Below, in pieces: positions 1-10,538 of a DNA stretch of 64,000 bases. The stretch's first letter is position 1. Every line of letters begins with the position of its first letter. The notes under the pieces are model-generated. The model had not been told where the DNA came from and did no database searches. It saw only the letters and a program-made list of their open reading frames with translations. The DNA comes from Membranipora membranacea (taxonomy: Eukaryota; Bryozoa; Gymnolaemata; Cheilostomatida; Membraniporidae), in the NCBI GenBank assembly GCA_914767715.1, contig OU612073.1, forward strand, positions 5,146,001 to 5,210,000, given 5' to 3'. Made by a program: the position numbers and the translations under genes.

Positions 1-222
1 TTATAAATTCAATTTTTAATCAGGAGACGATGGAAAATGAATAATCTTTATTGACATTAGTACTGCACTATATTTTACATCAAAGAATTGTTCCTTCCCT
101 GTTTCATCACAACTACAAACATGCGTGATTGTTTTCTGGTTGAAATATAATATGATTTTGTGGCTATAAGATTTATGAACTTATTAACACAACTAGCAAT
201 AATAACTAATAAGCATATTTAC

Positions 223-1294
223 CAGTAAAAGTTGACGGATCATCTCGTACAGGTTCATTCATCAGATTAAAAACCCTCCAACACTGTAAAAACAAAAATA
301 GTAAATAGGTAAGTGTGTCTGTGGCTCTCGAAGACTCCGAGAGGGATAATAAGACGTCTATACTAATGAAATAAAGGCGCATAAAAAGCAGCGATGCATC
401 TTTGAGCATGATCTACTACACAATTAAAAATAGTTTTTTGTATTGCTGGTCATAGTTTTAGAAAATACATGGTGAAGCTTCACACAATTGTTTCCGAGTC
501 CCAAGAACTAGCACATGCATTAATTGACAGGTGAGCGAGAATATATCCCATCACCTGACACACAAAGTAAGGTGCTGTATATTCCCACAAAGTAAATATA
601 GAATATAGAGAAGCACATGACGTAGTGCTTCTCCTTTTTTAGCAGGGAGTATTAATAAGAGAATAGAGGATAGTAAGATAATAAAGCCCAAAGATTGTGG
701 GTGTGTCTGTGACGATGGCTCATTTGCATAACTGCAACAAAGGGAAGAAAGAGGAGACAACTCTGAAATAGCAGAACACCGTTTTAATCATTTTTGAGGT
801 GAGGATTTCAGACACAATTTCAATTTTAATGCCAATACTGCTGCTGTTGCTACTACTAACTACTAATACTACTAGTTTGGTAATGTGTGGTTAATATTCC
901 TCACTAATAAACACTGAGGATCCATTGGTATAAATTTCAGTGTAACTGAAAGTTTCGCTGAGTAGGCTGGTCAGTACGTTATCGGTTTTAAAAATCTGTA
1001 TAAAGGATAACAAGACAGACACGCCAAGCTCTTATAAATAGATGTAACTTACTCATATACTCCTCCACTTCTCAGCTGTATATGCTTATAGATGCAATGG
1101 CAGATATTTTCAAAGCGGCAATATTGAGCTCAAAACATTTCTAATGAGATGACTTTGGTTGTCAATAAAAGTACATATTCATCTCCTGCAAGAACAATTT
1201 TGCTAATTCTCTCACCTTTATCTGTAAGCCGGGTCCTTGGTATGATACGACTGATATGTGAAGAATGATGTATGCTCCCAGATCTACTGTCAAT
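223..1294 (-). other. Candidate exons (unit 1) of unassigned minus-strand gene or receptor 5' end
   Basis: Two stretches look like internal exons on the minus strand. One is 1216-1294 (79 nt, acceptor TTGCAG, donor GTGAGA), which reads in one frame as a peptide containing VDLGAY. The other is 223-283 (61 nt, acceptor TTTACAG, donor GTAAAT), open in one frame only (starts CWRVFNL). The first ends in phase 0 and the second starts in phase 0, so they join cleanly. VDLG followed by alternating hydrophobics recalls F-type lectin or discoidin jelly-roll domains, but this is weak. An AATAAA lies on the minus strand at 48-53, so these could instead be the end of a separate transcript. The rest of 284-1215 holds nothing I can support. 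Confidence 0.3.
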
Positions 1295-1394
1295 CTGCAA
1301 CAATTCTAAAAGGCGACTAGGAGTGCAGTGATGTGAGCATGCAATGAGGAAGTTTCGGAGATCTCAGGTATCACGATTATATAATGGAAGGTAA

Positions 1395-2526
1395 CCTACT
1401 TATTAAGTCTTAATGGTTTCTGGTATTGACACGATTATTACTTAATATTGAATTGAACACTGTCAAGCATGTCAACATTAGGTGGCTTATATCTAATATT
1501 TACCTATGGCGTTAAATGTTGTAAGTCGTTTCTTTATGAATCGACTAAACATTGTATTTTTTAGGCGTGTTTCATAAAAGTGTCATATTCGTACAAAGTG
1601 ATCAACTTTAACCTTCTGCATTTGGTGCTCATGTGTTTGACTGTTCCTTCCCTACAACAACTACAATCAGTGTTTACCCCATAAACGTTTCATCTAGCAA
1701 TAACTTTGCAAGTTTATGATGGATTCAAAAGCTAACCTGCACACAAAATCATACCAACTAGGGCCTGTCAAATCGACAGATGCAGACTGCCACACCATAT
1801 TCTTTACTTATCCTCTAACCCACACAGGGAACGTTATCATGAGATAACAAGGAAAGAGATCGATCAACATTTCTTTGATGTACATGGTTTGAGAGGATAT
1901 GAAAGGAGGGACAACTCCTCATACGATAAACAATACGGGAATTTAGTCTTTGTAACAATTATTAGAGTTGTTGAGTTTCGCGGAAGGAATAAGATGCCTA
2001 CATTGCACCAAATACAATTCCTAAAACAAGATTTGCGACAGTGCACATTTTTAATCATTGACATAAAAGCCCCAAGTTCAAACCTTACTCATATGCTTAA
2101 ATTACAGGGGGAAATACTGCCAGCCAAATAGGAAAACAATCTAGAAAGAGTTGATGAGGAGAACTTCACCAGGTATTGCAACATCCTGATTATGTAGGCC
2201 CTGAACCTAATTCTTTCGAAAACCTAATTATAAATGCATTTTTGGTGAACTGGTCATTTCATAATTTATATAACAACATTCCGAATTCTCGCTCCATTAA
2301 CCTACATACCTCTCTGACCTTGCATAAGATGCAGATTTCCAGTAGTTTTTTTATCCAGAAGACACTCCGAAGCCCTGAAAATCTTTCAATTACTCAGACC
2401 ACTGCCTGCTGTTACTCTAATTTTAGAAGCATGACCACAAACCATCTAGGTTTTTCCAATTATCTTACTAATGGAGCAACATTACTAGCAAAAATATGTT
2501 TCAAAACGTTTCAGAATGTCTCTGTA
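1395..2526. other. Unit 1/2-specific segment of unknown origin
   Basis: At 1395 units 1 and 2 stop matching unit 3, and they resume at about 2527 inside transporter exon 5. The intervening 1.1 kb replaces roughly 620 bp of unit 3. It holds only short open frames (for example 2176-2535 plus, 119 codons) with no recognisable motif. I see no clear terminal repeats, so the mechanism of replacement is unknown. The counterpart in unit 2 is about 14114-15245. Confidence 0.5.
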
Positions 2527-3099
2527 CCTGGATAAGAGATTTAGTGGGTTGTACTACACCCTAACGGCCTTCTCCAAAGCCAACAACCACAACAACAACC
2601 ACAACACCAACCACAACAACAACCACAACAACAATCACAACAACAAATATCATGAGATGCTAAAGTCAAGCTCTTTAAACACAACTTATAAAAATGTGAC
2701 GTGGATAGAACCTCACTATCCAGCTAGATTTGTTGAAGCTTTCTGGATTCTGGCAGGATTAGGTATACTTTTATGTATAGCATGTCTAGCCTTCCATGCG
2801 TATGGTGTCATTACATGTACCGGACTGGATAAACTTCTTAAGGTGCCAGCCAGACAAACATTTAGAGTGTCTCTCTCATAACCTAACTGCTCCCAGGAGC
2901 ATCCATACTATGCATTAGCTATGCTAGTACTGTGGGACGGGTATATGCTAAAGTTATCTTCTCCTATACAAGAGACGGCCCTGGATTTTCTGTCCACGAA
3001 GCCAGCATGATAAATTCTGCCTTCTTCATAGCAGTTACTGCCGGGGGACCGATATTAATTCTACCTCTGATGCTGCACCACGTCAAGTATATTCTACAG
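2527..3099 (+). pseudogene. Orphan MFSD4-like transporter exon 5, unit 1 (broken)
   Basis: Plus-strand fragment of transporter exon 5, starting in mid-exon at the codons for LDKRFSGLYY and ending at a canonical donor (CAG|GTAAGC). It encodes a Lys/Asn/His-rich loop, then EPHYPARFVEAFWILAG and further transmembrane segments. It is dead: an in-frame TAA replaces a Leu codon after VSLS (about 2879), and about 30 bases are missing after AMLVL, which shifts the frame. No exon 6 follows on this strand; instead a minus-strand transporter lies ahead, so the two copies converge. By sequence it is closest to gene E, not to the neighbouring minus-strand copy. Confidence 0.9.
2578..2648 (+). repeat. CAA/CAC-type microsatellite encoding Asn/His repeat
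   Basis: Imperfect (cacaacaac)n tract inside the orphan exon 5, read as alternating Asn and His. Counterparts lie at about 15299-15367 and 27395-27463, and all three differ in length or composition. Gene E has only a short remnant here (NNHNNRDH), so the tract expanded in the orphan lineage. Confidence 0.85.
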
Positions 3100-3960
3100 G
3101 TAAGCTTTAGCAATGTACAATTATTAGTTACAATTAAAAAATGTTGGACATTGTCAGAAACTTGGATAAAATTCACCAGCTCGATCATATATCATTGATC
3201 ATGATATTATGTGCAAATGATGAAAGAGTTTGGGAGGAATGTCCCAAGCTCCCTGAAGTGACATAGCACAGATAGTTAGGATTGTGTTCCCACGTGATGT
3301 TGGGCAGTTAACTCAGCAGCGCTTTCAAATAGTATCAGCTCAACGTAGATTTCTCTAGGTCGTGAATTTTGGGTCAGCAATAGAACTTATAAGTTATGCA
3401 TTTATGTTAAAACAAAATACAGTACAGTATAAACAAGAAAGAGGATCCATCCATAAACAAGAACCTCATCCGTTTCAACTAGATGTTTACATCCGGGTTT
3501 AATGAGACTAACACCACTGGCAGCGCAACAACTCCTGGTGCTATTGTACTCCCAAAGACTGATAGAGGACGACGTAGTCACAAGTTGTTATACACCATTC
3601 ATTCTATGAAATCTTCGCTCACTGTGTATACTATATACACTAATATTCACGCATTAAACATAGTAATATAAATATTGCTGTTTTATTGGTCGATAGGGAA
3701 CTCTTATTGACAAGGCCATTTCATTATGAAGGGGACTTCCCATTGGCTAAGAAAACCTTTGATACAAATTGTGACATTGCCCTCCCATAGCAATGATGAC
3801 CTCTCATAACAATTGTTATACTTCATCGCAAACTGGACCACCCATGGTGGTTGTGACATTTTATAGCAAAGAAGACCTCCCATGGTGATTGTGACTTTTC
3901 ACAGGGAAAGGAGGTGCCAATAATTGTGACATTCTGTATTGATATAGTTTTTGCATTGAT
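3100..3960. other. Spacer between convergent transporter copies, unit 1
   Basis: Intron-like sequence downstream of the orphan exon 5, then a block from about 3441 (gaggatccatccataaacaa) that occurs in all four units (about 16160, 28283 and 37449). The block carries tandem variants of a phrase meaning roughly 'ccatggtggttgtgacattttatagcaaa' at about 3770-3930. No gene is recognisable. Confidence 0.6.
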
Positions 3961-4265
3961 ATGAATATATGGATCAGTGGTAAAATACATAGCTTGGCTA
4001 TTTGTGGAGATATGCCATCAGTAAAAAGCTTTGTGTCAGGATCTAAATTAAACTACGAATATGGCAGTTTTTATGTTATGTATTGATTGACGTCCCTTTA
4101 ACAACCTTCAAAATCTCAGGCAAGCTGTTTGACAAAAGTTTACAAGGTGCACCTATTATAGATTCTGAACTTGTGGACCAATCAAAGATTTTTCATTTTG
4201 TGACATTGCCACAAAAAGCACTTACAAGAAATCCTATGGAAAAATTGTTGGTTACCCCCAATTAA
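3960..4265 (+). pseudogene. Decayed ORF of unknown family, unit 1 copy
   Basis: A stretch that is open for 115 codons in unit 4 (37969-38316) appears here with frame breaks: an extra TGTAT-type insertion near 4080 separates the part reading GDMPSVKSFVSGSKLNYE from the part reading TFKISGKLFDKSLQGAP. Copies lie at about 16680-16985 and 28800-29107. I do not recognise the protein. It lies antisense and downstream of every transporter copy A-D. Confidence 0.45.
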
Positions 4266-4898
4266 AGCTTGTTTAAAAGAAAGATCTGACCATTAAATTA
4301 AATCTGACCGAAAAATCGGAACTGCATATGGGAGTCCCAAACTCCCCGGATAGCCTTAGGATTGTCATTATGATGCTTGTGCAATGCCTAGTAAAGCTTG
4401 CATCAAGCTCTGCCCACAGTTTCCTGCGTGGCTTGATTTTTTTAAGGGTATCTCCCTAGTTAAATCAAACAGTATGGTATTAAGTTAAAATTTGGCATTA
4501 TTGTTTTGCGTTAATTTATTAATAAAAATTGCTTAAATATGTGATTAAATGGCTGAAGATGAAAATGGAAATGAAATAATAGGAATGTGTGACACTTGCA
4601 AAACAGGGCACATTTACCTTTATATAATACTTGTCTCCTCTTACAAAAAGGGAAGACAATATACCAATGATTTTTGCTCAAAAGTTAACTGTCGCAATGT
4701 AAAGCTTGTATTTGTACACTGTTACCTCCATATAGCCTTTGTTAGGATAGAATGCAACATGAACAGTCAAAACTGAAATGCAATAAAAATAGTGGTCATT
4801 AAATGTAATTCAGTATTTTTATAAACTAATGATCGAGGTATAAATAGTATAACAAACTAAATCAAAACTTCTGGCAACATGAACAGCCTATAGAGTTA

Positions 4899-7061
4899 TT
4901 ATTTAAACTTTTTGTCTGCAAACCGATCGCCGATAAGCCTGCCTACTATTTGCATGCAACAGACAACGCAAAACAAGAATATAGATACTCCCATCAAGTA
5001 TGACCATATGGAGAAGGGGCCAACTTTCTGGTAACTCCACGCCACTAGACACATAATTGTGATGTCACCGACCCCAGCGCCAAAATGTGGTGCACCAAGC
5101 AGGCTCCTGCAGAAATAGTGGGTCTGACGTGTAATCCTACACAGATATAGAGAATCCAGAACCAGGTTGTGTTTTCGTATAGAAAGTACAGTGCAATGGA
5201 TACTATCAACTGTGTTGTTGCCTGAAACTGAAATATAAATAAACAAATGTTATATTTAGCGATTACAATTCCAAACGGAATTTGGATGTCTACTCTTGCA
5301 TAATTTTGCGCTAAGTTCTTCAATCATTTTTTGAACTTGAAACTACAAGGTGAAAAGCTCTTATACCAAATTTCATAAACTTCAACAATACTCAGTTGGA
5401 TCAAGGAGTTTAGAAATTGGCAACTCTCTGTTTATATTGGGTTTGAAGAGATTTTTGTTCTATTTGACATCTCAAACAGACTTGCACGATCAATGGTACT
5501 CAGATTCAAATACCGATACCTCCAAATCCGAAACTTCCTGTTTCAATGAAGTATGTGGAGTCCTTTCCCGATAACAAATCAAACAAACAGACTTGCATGA
5601 TCCTTGATACTCAGATTGAAATTGATGCCTCTCAGTTATTAATATTTATTAACAAGCTTCCAGTGTTTCCCTGTAAGCCTGCCTAGACAGGCTTTGTTTG
5701 GGGTCCCGTCCCCCCCCCCCCCCCCCCACAGAAACAAAGCTTGTCGAGACAGGCTATGTTTCCCTATGATAGTAATTTTATATATATAGCTCACCTGTAG
5801 AACATATTTGACATGAACCTGCAGCACCAGAGGGAGAATAAATATGAGTGATCCAGCAGTCGATGCAATAAAGAAGGCAGAGTTGATTATGCTGGCTTTG
5901 TGGACTGTAAATCCTAGCTCATCTCTTGCGTATGAGAAGACAACTTTAGCATATACTCGACCGATACCCAGCAAACATCCAAGTTGTAGGAAATATAGTA
6001 GCAGCATGATAAGCGCGTAGTACGGATGCTCCTGAGAGCAATTGCGTAGTGACAATGACTCTCTGAATGTCTGTTTCTTAGTGTTACCATGAGGTTTACG
6101 TATTTTAGTACCCGTCATAGCCCCATGAATTTGAAAGGCTATACAGGCCACACATAAGAGTATACCAAAAACCGCGATAATCCAGAATGCTTCAACAAAT
6201 CTAGCTGGATAATATGGTTCCATTGCTGTTAGATCTTGGTAGGTGATGCTAGACGAGTTGGAGTCCATCTTCTCATGATATAGTGTATTATTGTTGTATA
6301 CATCTGCTATTGCTGTGAGGCTGTAGTACAACCCGCTAAATCTCTTATCAAGGAACGGGGCAACAATCAGAGGAGCAAACACACTCCCTAACTGATAACC
6401 CATCTCTACACCAGTCAATGGAGCAGCCGATCTCTCCAAAAATGTCAGAAATAGTATCCGTTTTCCAGCTGAAATATCAAGTGGAATAGTTTGAGTGCAA
6501 TCCAAGGTTTTATTAACGCACATGTCAAACAATTCTATTTATCATTTGCAAAAATTGCATATGCGCCCTGGCTAGGAATTTACTACCCCTTATGAGAGAG
6601 GAGGGGGTTAGGCTTTCTGGTCTGCGGGATCGGCTGGCGGGGTCATTGTGGGAGGGTGATGGGTGTCATCGGCGGTGTGGGTTCCCCTAGTTATCTGGGC
6701 AAACTGGGTCTCAGTTTTCTTCTATCGAATGGTCGCCACTGTAGACTTGACTCTCACGCATGGACAAACAGACCACACCGCTATGTTTCTTATCATTTTT
6801 GAAAATTTTTATCAATTAGCATCGCTGTGGTTCATGTTACTTCAAGTGCACATTTATTACCTGCTGGATGGCTACTGGTGATACACCATTGGCAAATTAA
6901 AGGAGTATAAGTCTTAACAATCTCTCTTACTGTTCAGATACAAATATTTACCTGTTTGTATCATAGTCTCAGTTACTCCCTGTATAAGTAGAACTACATA
7001 CATCCATACAAGATTTCTGAGATACGCCGCCATCACTCCTGATGTGGTCATGACAAAAGTT
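4899..7061 (-). pseudogene. Truncated MFSD4-like transporter A (exons 4 partial, 5, 6)
   Basis: Minus-strand remnant of a 12-TM major facilitator transporter. Exon 5 (5795-6468, 674 nt) is open with good splice sites and encodes the segment with GYQLGSVFAPLIVAPFLDKR and the central TM helices. Exon 6 (about 4899-5220) has lost about 37 nt relative to the other copies near 5090, between GDITIMC and ISAGACLV, which breaks the frame. Exon 4 keeps only its last 110 nt (6952-7061), and the sequence then changes abruptly to a SINE. Exons 1-3 are missing, so there is no start codon. Exon 5 resembles gene C more than its unit 2 counterpart does. It cannot make a full transporter. Confidence 0.9.
5690..5760. 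repeat. Poly-C hairpin in intron 5 (unit 1)
   Basis: Inverted repeat with arms containing CCTAGACAGGCTTTGTTTGG and AAACAAAGCTTGTCGAGACA, around a run of about 19 C. Counterparts are at about 18437-18512 (short C run) and 42065-42145. The element is missing from unit 3, where sequence jumps from one AAGCTT to the other (30537). Confidence 0.8.
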
Positions 7062-7240
7062 GGTGAGATGGCGCAATTGGTTAGCGCGCTTGCTATTCAC
7101 TGACAGGCGATTAGTGCCGCAGGAGTTGTGGGTTCGAGCCCCACTGGGGGAGCTTTCATTGTTGATTGTTCCAGCCCCCAGCACCCTCGGGTGTATACCT
7201 CTCCTATAAATTTTTCTGTCACGAGATTACAGGGGCTTTA
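7062..7240 (+). mobile_element. tRNA-derived SINE, unit 1 copy
   Basis: The head carries an RNA polymerase III box A (TGGCGCAATTGG) and box B (GGTTCGAGCCC), spaced widely as in a class II (Leu/Ser-like) tRNA. A body follows with CCCAGCACCCTCGGGTGTAT. A third, independent copy of head and body at 55565-55690 defines the family. Here the SINE starts exactly where transporter exon 4 stops. The 3' boundary is uncertain; the unit 2 copy is identical in position. Confidence 0.8.
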
Positions 7241-7993
7241 CTAAAAACGAAATGCAACACATTGGCTTCTCTATTTTGATGATACATGACAAACATCTTC
7301 AACGAATATTTACGGTCAACTGAATGTTCTTATCTCGGGCACGAGTTGAATTATCAAACCCATCAAAAATAACCCATCCAATCGACCAAAAGAAAGGGGG
7401 ATATAAACGGTTTTTTTTATAACTTTCTTGGTAGCTATATTATTTTCTGAGAAAATGTTTTTTCAAAAGTGCCATTTAATTAGAAACAAAAAAAATAGTG
7501 AAACAAAAAATATGATTGATTGGTTGTAGATCATTATTGTAGCATGTCATATTGAAATAAGGATTTTTTGAAAGAAATTTGTTTGCATTGTACTATAGCA
7601 ATATACATAATCGTCCTTGCATATGTTCATGGTCAAATCTTTGTGAACAATTATAAGGAAATTATAAGGATAATTGAATCATTTGAAAATCATAAATAAA
7701 GTATAAAATTGTAAAGAAGAAGTATTCTGTTCTGTTACATTAACAATGTTTGGCATTCAGTGTAGGTAAAATTATATAATATTGAATTTAAAGACAATTT
7801 AGATGCAGTTTACCCTTCACTTTTCTCTGTGTTGTATTGTCTTGGCTTAACAAAAAGTTCTATTCCATACTCCATTCCTCTCTTACAACTTCAACAGATG
7901 GTAATGTACGGTAATTGAGAGAGTCAAACAGCTAAATTACCATCATTCACTCATATTGATTTGTCTTCACCACTCGGTTTTAACAAGATCATC
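7241..7993. other. Spacer between SINE and receptor stop codon, unit 1
   Basis: AT-rich 750 bp, probably the 3' untranslated region and downstream flank of the receptor gene read on the minus strand. It differs from the unit 2 counterpart (20036-20795) by many small indels, more than other parts of the unit do. No other gene is seen. Confidence 0.5.
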
Positions 7994-10538
7994 TTAGTAT
8001 CTTCTTACATTTGTGTAGTTGTGGCTGTCCTTTCTCCCTGGACGCAGATGAGCATATCTTGAGTCCGGGCGTGGACTCTGATTAGGAGATCTGTGGTCAA
8101 AGTCGATGTAAGAATCTGCTGCTCTGCGTACTTCTGAGTTAGTTAGTCCGTTGCCCCGTCGACTGTTTTTTGGATTGAGATAAACACTGGTCACTTTCTG
8201 ATCAGCATAGCCATAACTTACGTGAGGCTGTCTGTCTCTAGTGTTTTCTATATACACTCTGCGGTCTTCAGTAGGAAGGGTTAAACTAGGCTCACTGTAA
8301 TAGTTGTGGTCCACTGGTTGATGATACGCAGCAACATCATCAGGGAGCGCGTATGTGTCATCTTCGGCAAGGGTGTATGTGTCATTCTTAGCGTTCTGGT
8401 CAGAAGCATTGATATCCGAAAGTTTCGCATCAGGAACATATGCATCATTGGAATTTCTGAATAATAAGTCATGTTCTTTTAATGTATGAGGATGCAACTC
8501 CTTGCGCCATAAAATTATTGTTCCAAAACATAGTGCACACAGGGAGGCTGGGATACCACTCCTCCCAACCTCCCTGGTGCTCATAGAACACCCTGTGACT
8601 GTCAAAGAGTACTATACATGATAGCCATCCAAGAATACACGAAAAGCAAATCTGCCTCAAGCCTGGCAAAATTGGTCATTGAATTTAGAAATCCTTTCTA
8701 GTAATGATCAGTTTAATTATAATTTATATGCTGTAATTCATTTGCCCTGATTGCGTAATCCCAACACAGATCACGAAGTTTTTATCTTATGTGCCGTGTT
8801 GATAAACAAGCTGTTCTTGCTTAAGTAAGCATGACCTGGCAACAAATAGACCAAGGCACGCCTTTAGCCCAGAAAAAGTGACACTGAAAAAATGCAATTT
8901 GACAGGCAGAAGACTGTGAACCCTGTGAACTCTCATACCAAAACACGCACCACTGTGACTAAACCAGACTAAATCTATTATAGACACTAGCAATACATCA
9001 TTTACAGAATACAGCAAGGCATACTTACTGCTGAGGCCCCTGACTTCTTCTACTTCTTGATTTTGCTTTAATCTTCACAATGGTGACTGAGGTCACTGCT
9101 ATGATAAGGATGACGATGACTACACCAACTGTTGCAACTATGACGGTAGTTGTATCAGGTGGCGTTGGTGAGGCTGTCGTTGAAACAGGAGTGAATGTAG
9201 TCTTTATTGTTGGCGATGCTGGAGTAGAGCTTTCCTTGATTGTGGGTGTAGTTTGTGGTGTTGTTGTCTGTGTTGTAGCTGTTGCTGTTGTTGTTGTTGT
9301 TGTTGTAGGAGGGTCTATGAAACTGGCTGCAGAATGAAGAATACATAATTAGTTCTGTATAAACAGTTCTGACATAACGACATTTGACTTGAAATCCTGA
9401 ACAACCAGTAACGTTAAAAAATATTTTGGGGCATCCTCTGACGCTAAGAAACAAAGAGTAAATTTGCACGTTAAAACATCGACAACCTGGTTTTGTATTC
9501 AACATGATATGTGCACAATATGATACAGAAACAGTCACATTTACAAGTGCATTTATATGAAATAAACCCTTTGGATTGACTAAGAAGGCCTAATGATCCG
9601 TCCCCTTACCCTGTATGGCACGCATTCGATGATCCTCTCCTATGTAGAATGTGTCATTGAAACGATAGATAGTTTGAGGATTTTCAAATTGACAAACGCT
9701 GAAGTTTCCATCCACATGACCGGAGGAGCCATTACAAATTGTTGAAGTTGTGTTTGTGTTCATGTCTAGAATACGCAGAACATTATTACCTCGATCCACC
9801 AAGAGCAGGCGCTTAGGATCAAGATATACAAATCTTTGCGGCTCTCTGAATAAGGCTTCAGTAAACGGGCCATCAAGGAGGCCTCTCTCAAACTTCCCTG
9901 TTATAACGGTAAGAGTCTTAGCTATATAGTCGTATTTAACGAGAGCGCATCTGAGATAAGTGTAGAGATCTCCAGTTCTTGGGTCCTGTAGGAGGCCTTT
10001 CGGGCGATAGAGAGGATCAAGGGAGGCAAAGCTCACCAGGGTAGATACAATCAAAGAAGTGGAGTTTATTAGTCGTAGGTATCCATTTTGGTTCTCTTTA
10101 TCAGTTACTATGTACATCTCAGAATCCATGAGATCAGAAATAATGTCATTAGGCTGAAAGAATAATGCCTGGTCTGCCGGGCCATTGCGAAAGCCTCTGT
10201 TAGTACAATCTCCAGCATATCTCTGTGTCTGATTTGTGTGCCGGTCAATTGTCCTAAAGCAATCATTCTCCCAGTCAATGGCGATTATGATTGATGCATT
10301 GGGCTGCAGATAGCCTATGATCCATCGGAATCTAGCATCAGACCCGACCCCTTCTCTGTAGGATCCAAAGTTATTGGCACCAGCAATTCTGTGTGAGGTA
10401 TTCATGTCCGTTGTTAGGATCTCATTCTTATCCGTGAAAAGAATGTTACCCGGAATGAATGCATCTTCTTGTATGGCGATAACTCCAGCATGCCTACCAG
10501 TGATGGGCGTTGTTTTGACAGTGCTGTTCTCGTCAAAC
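7994..10538 (-). CDS. NHL-repeat single-pass receptor with tyrosine-rich tail, unit 1 (partial 5' end)
   Basis: Three exons join in phase on the minus strand: 9610-10538 (929 nt), 9029-9326 (298 nt) and 7994-8456 (463 nt, ends TAA). The first encodes about 310 residues of NHL-type beta-propeller, with the repeating pattern G-x-DG-x-x-ALF-x-x-P (GFRNGPADQALF, GLLDGPFTEALF, GHVDGNFSVCQF), many N-glycosylation sites, and DRGNNVLRIL typical of an NHL blade. The second encodes a poly-Thr/Pro stalk, one transmembrane helix (VIVATVGVVIVILIIAV) and a basic stop-transfer stretch. The third is a cytoplasmic tail of about 153 residues with an ITIM-like SRYAHL (codons 8045-8062), YxN motifs (VYLNP, NYTNV) and further tyrosines. 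A cell-surface receptor that signals through SH2 proteins is inferred. The signal peptide exon was not found; candidate upstream exons are listed separately. Confidence 0.85.
9262..9312 (-). repeat. Trinucleotide repeat encoding poly-Thr stalk
   Basis: (TTG)n on the plus strand, read as ACA (Thr) codons on the minus strand in the receptor stalk. Unit 1 has one more repeat than unit 2 (22069-22108), so stalk length differs between paralogues. The long Val-rich open frame on the plus strand here is the antisense shadow. Confidence 0.85.

Noticed and set aside
2176-2535. 119-codon plus-strand frame in the swapped segment
   Set aside because: It is conserved between units 1 and 2 only because they are nearly identical, with no motif. 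It overlaps the start of the orphan exon 5 in another frame.
7062-7160. Functional tRNA gene at 7062 and 19856
   Set aside because: Box A and B are present, but the stem pairing is poor and a SINE body follows. Three copies with the same body show a dispersed repeat.
8281-8669. Small minus-strand frames overlapping the receptor tail exon (8281-8472, 8469-8669)
   Set aside because: They are alternate frames of, or read through the acceptor of, the tail exon, which joins in phase to the TM exon.
9080-9337. Val-rich 85-codon plus-strand frame (and its unit 2 copy at 21879)
   Set aside because: It is the antisense of the Thr-rich stalk and TM exon. The Val runs are complements of Thr codons.
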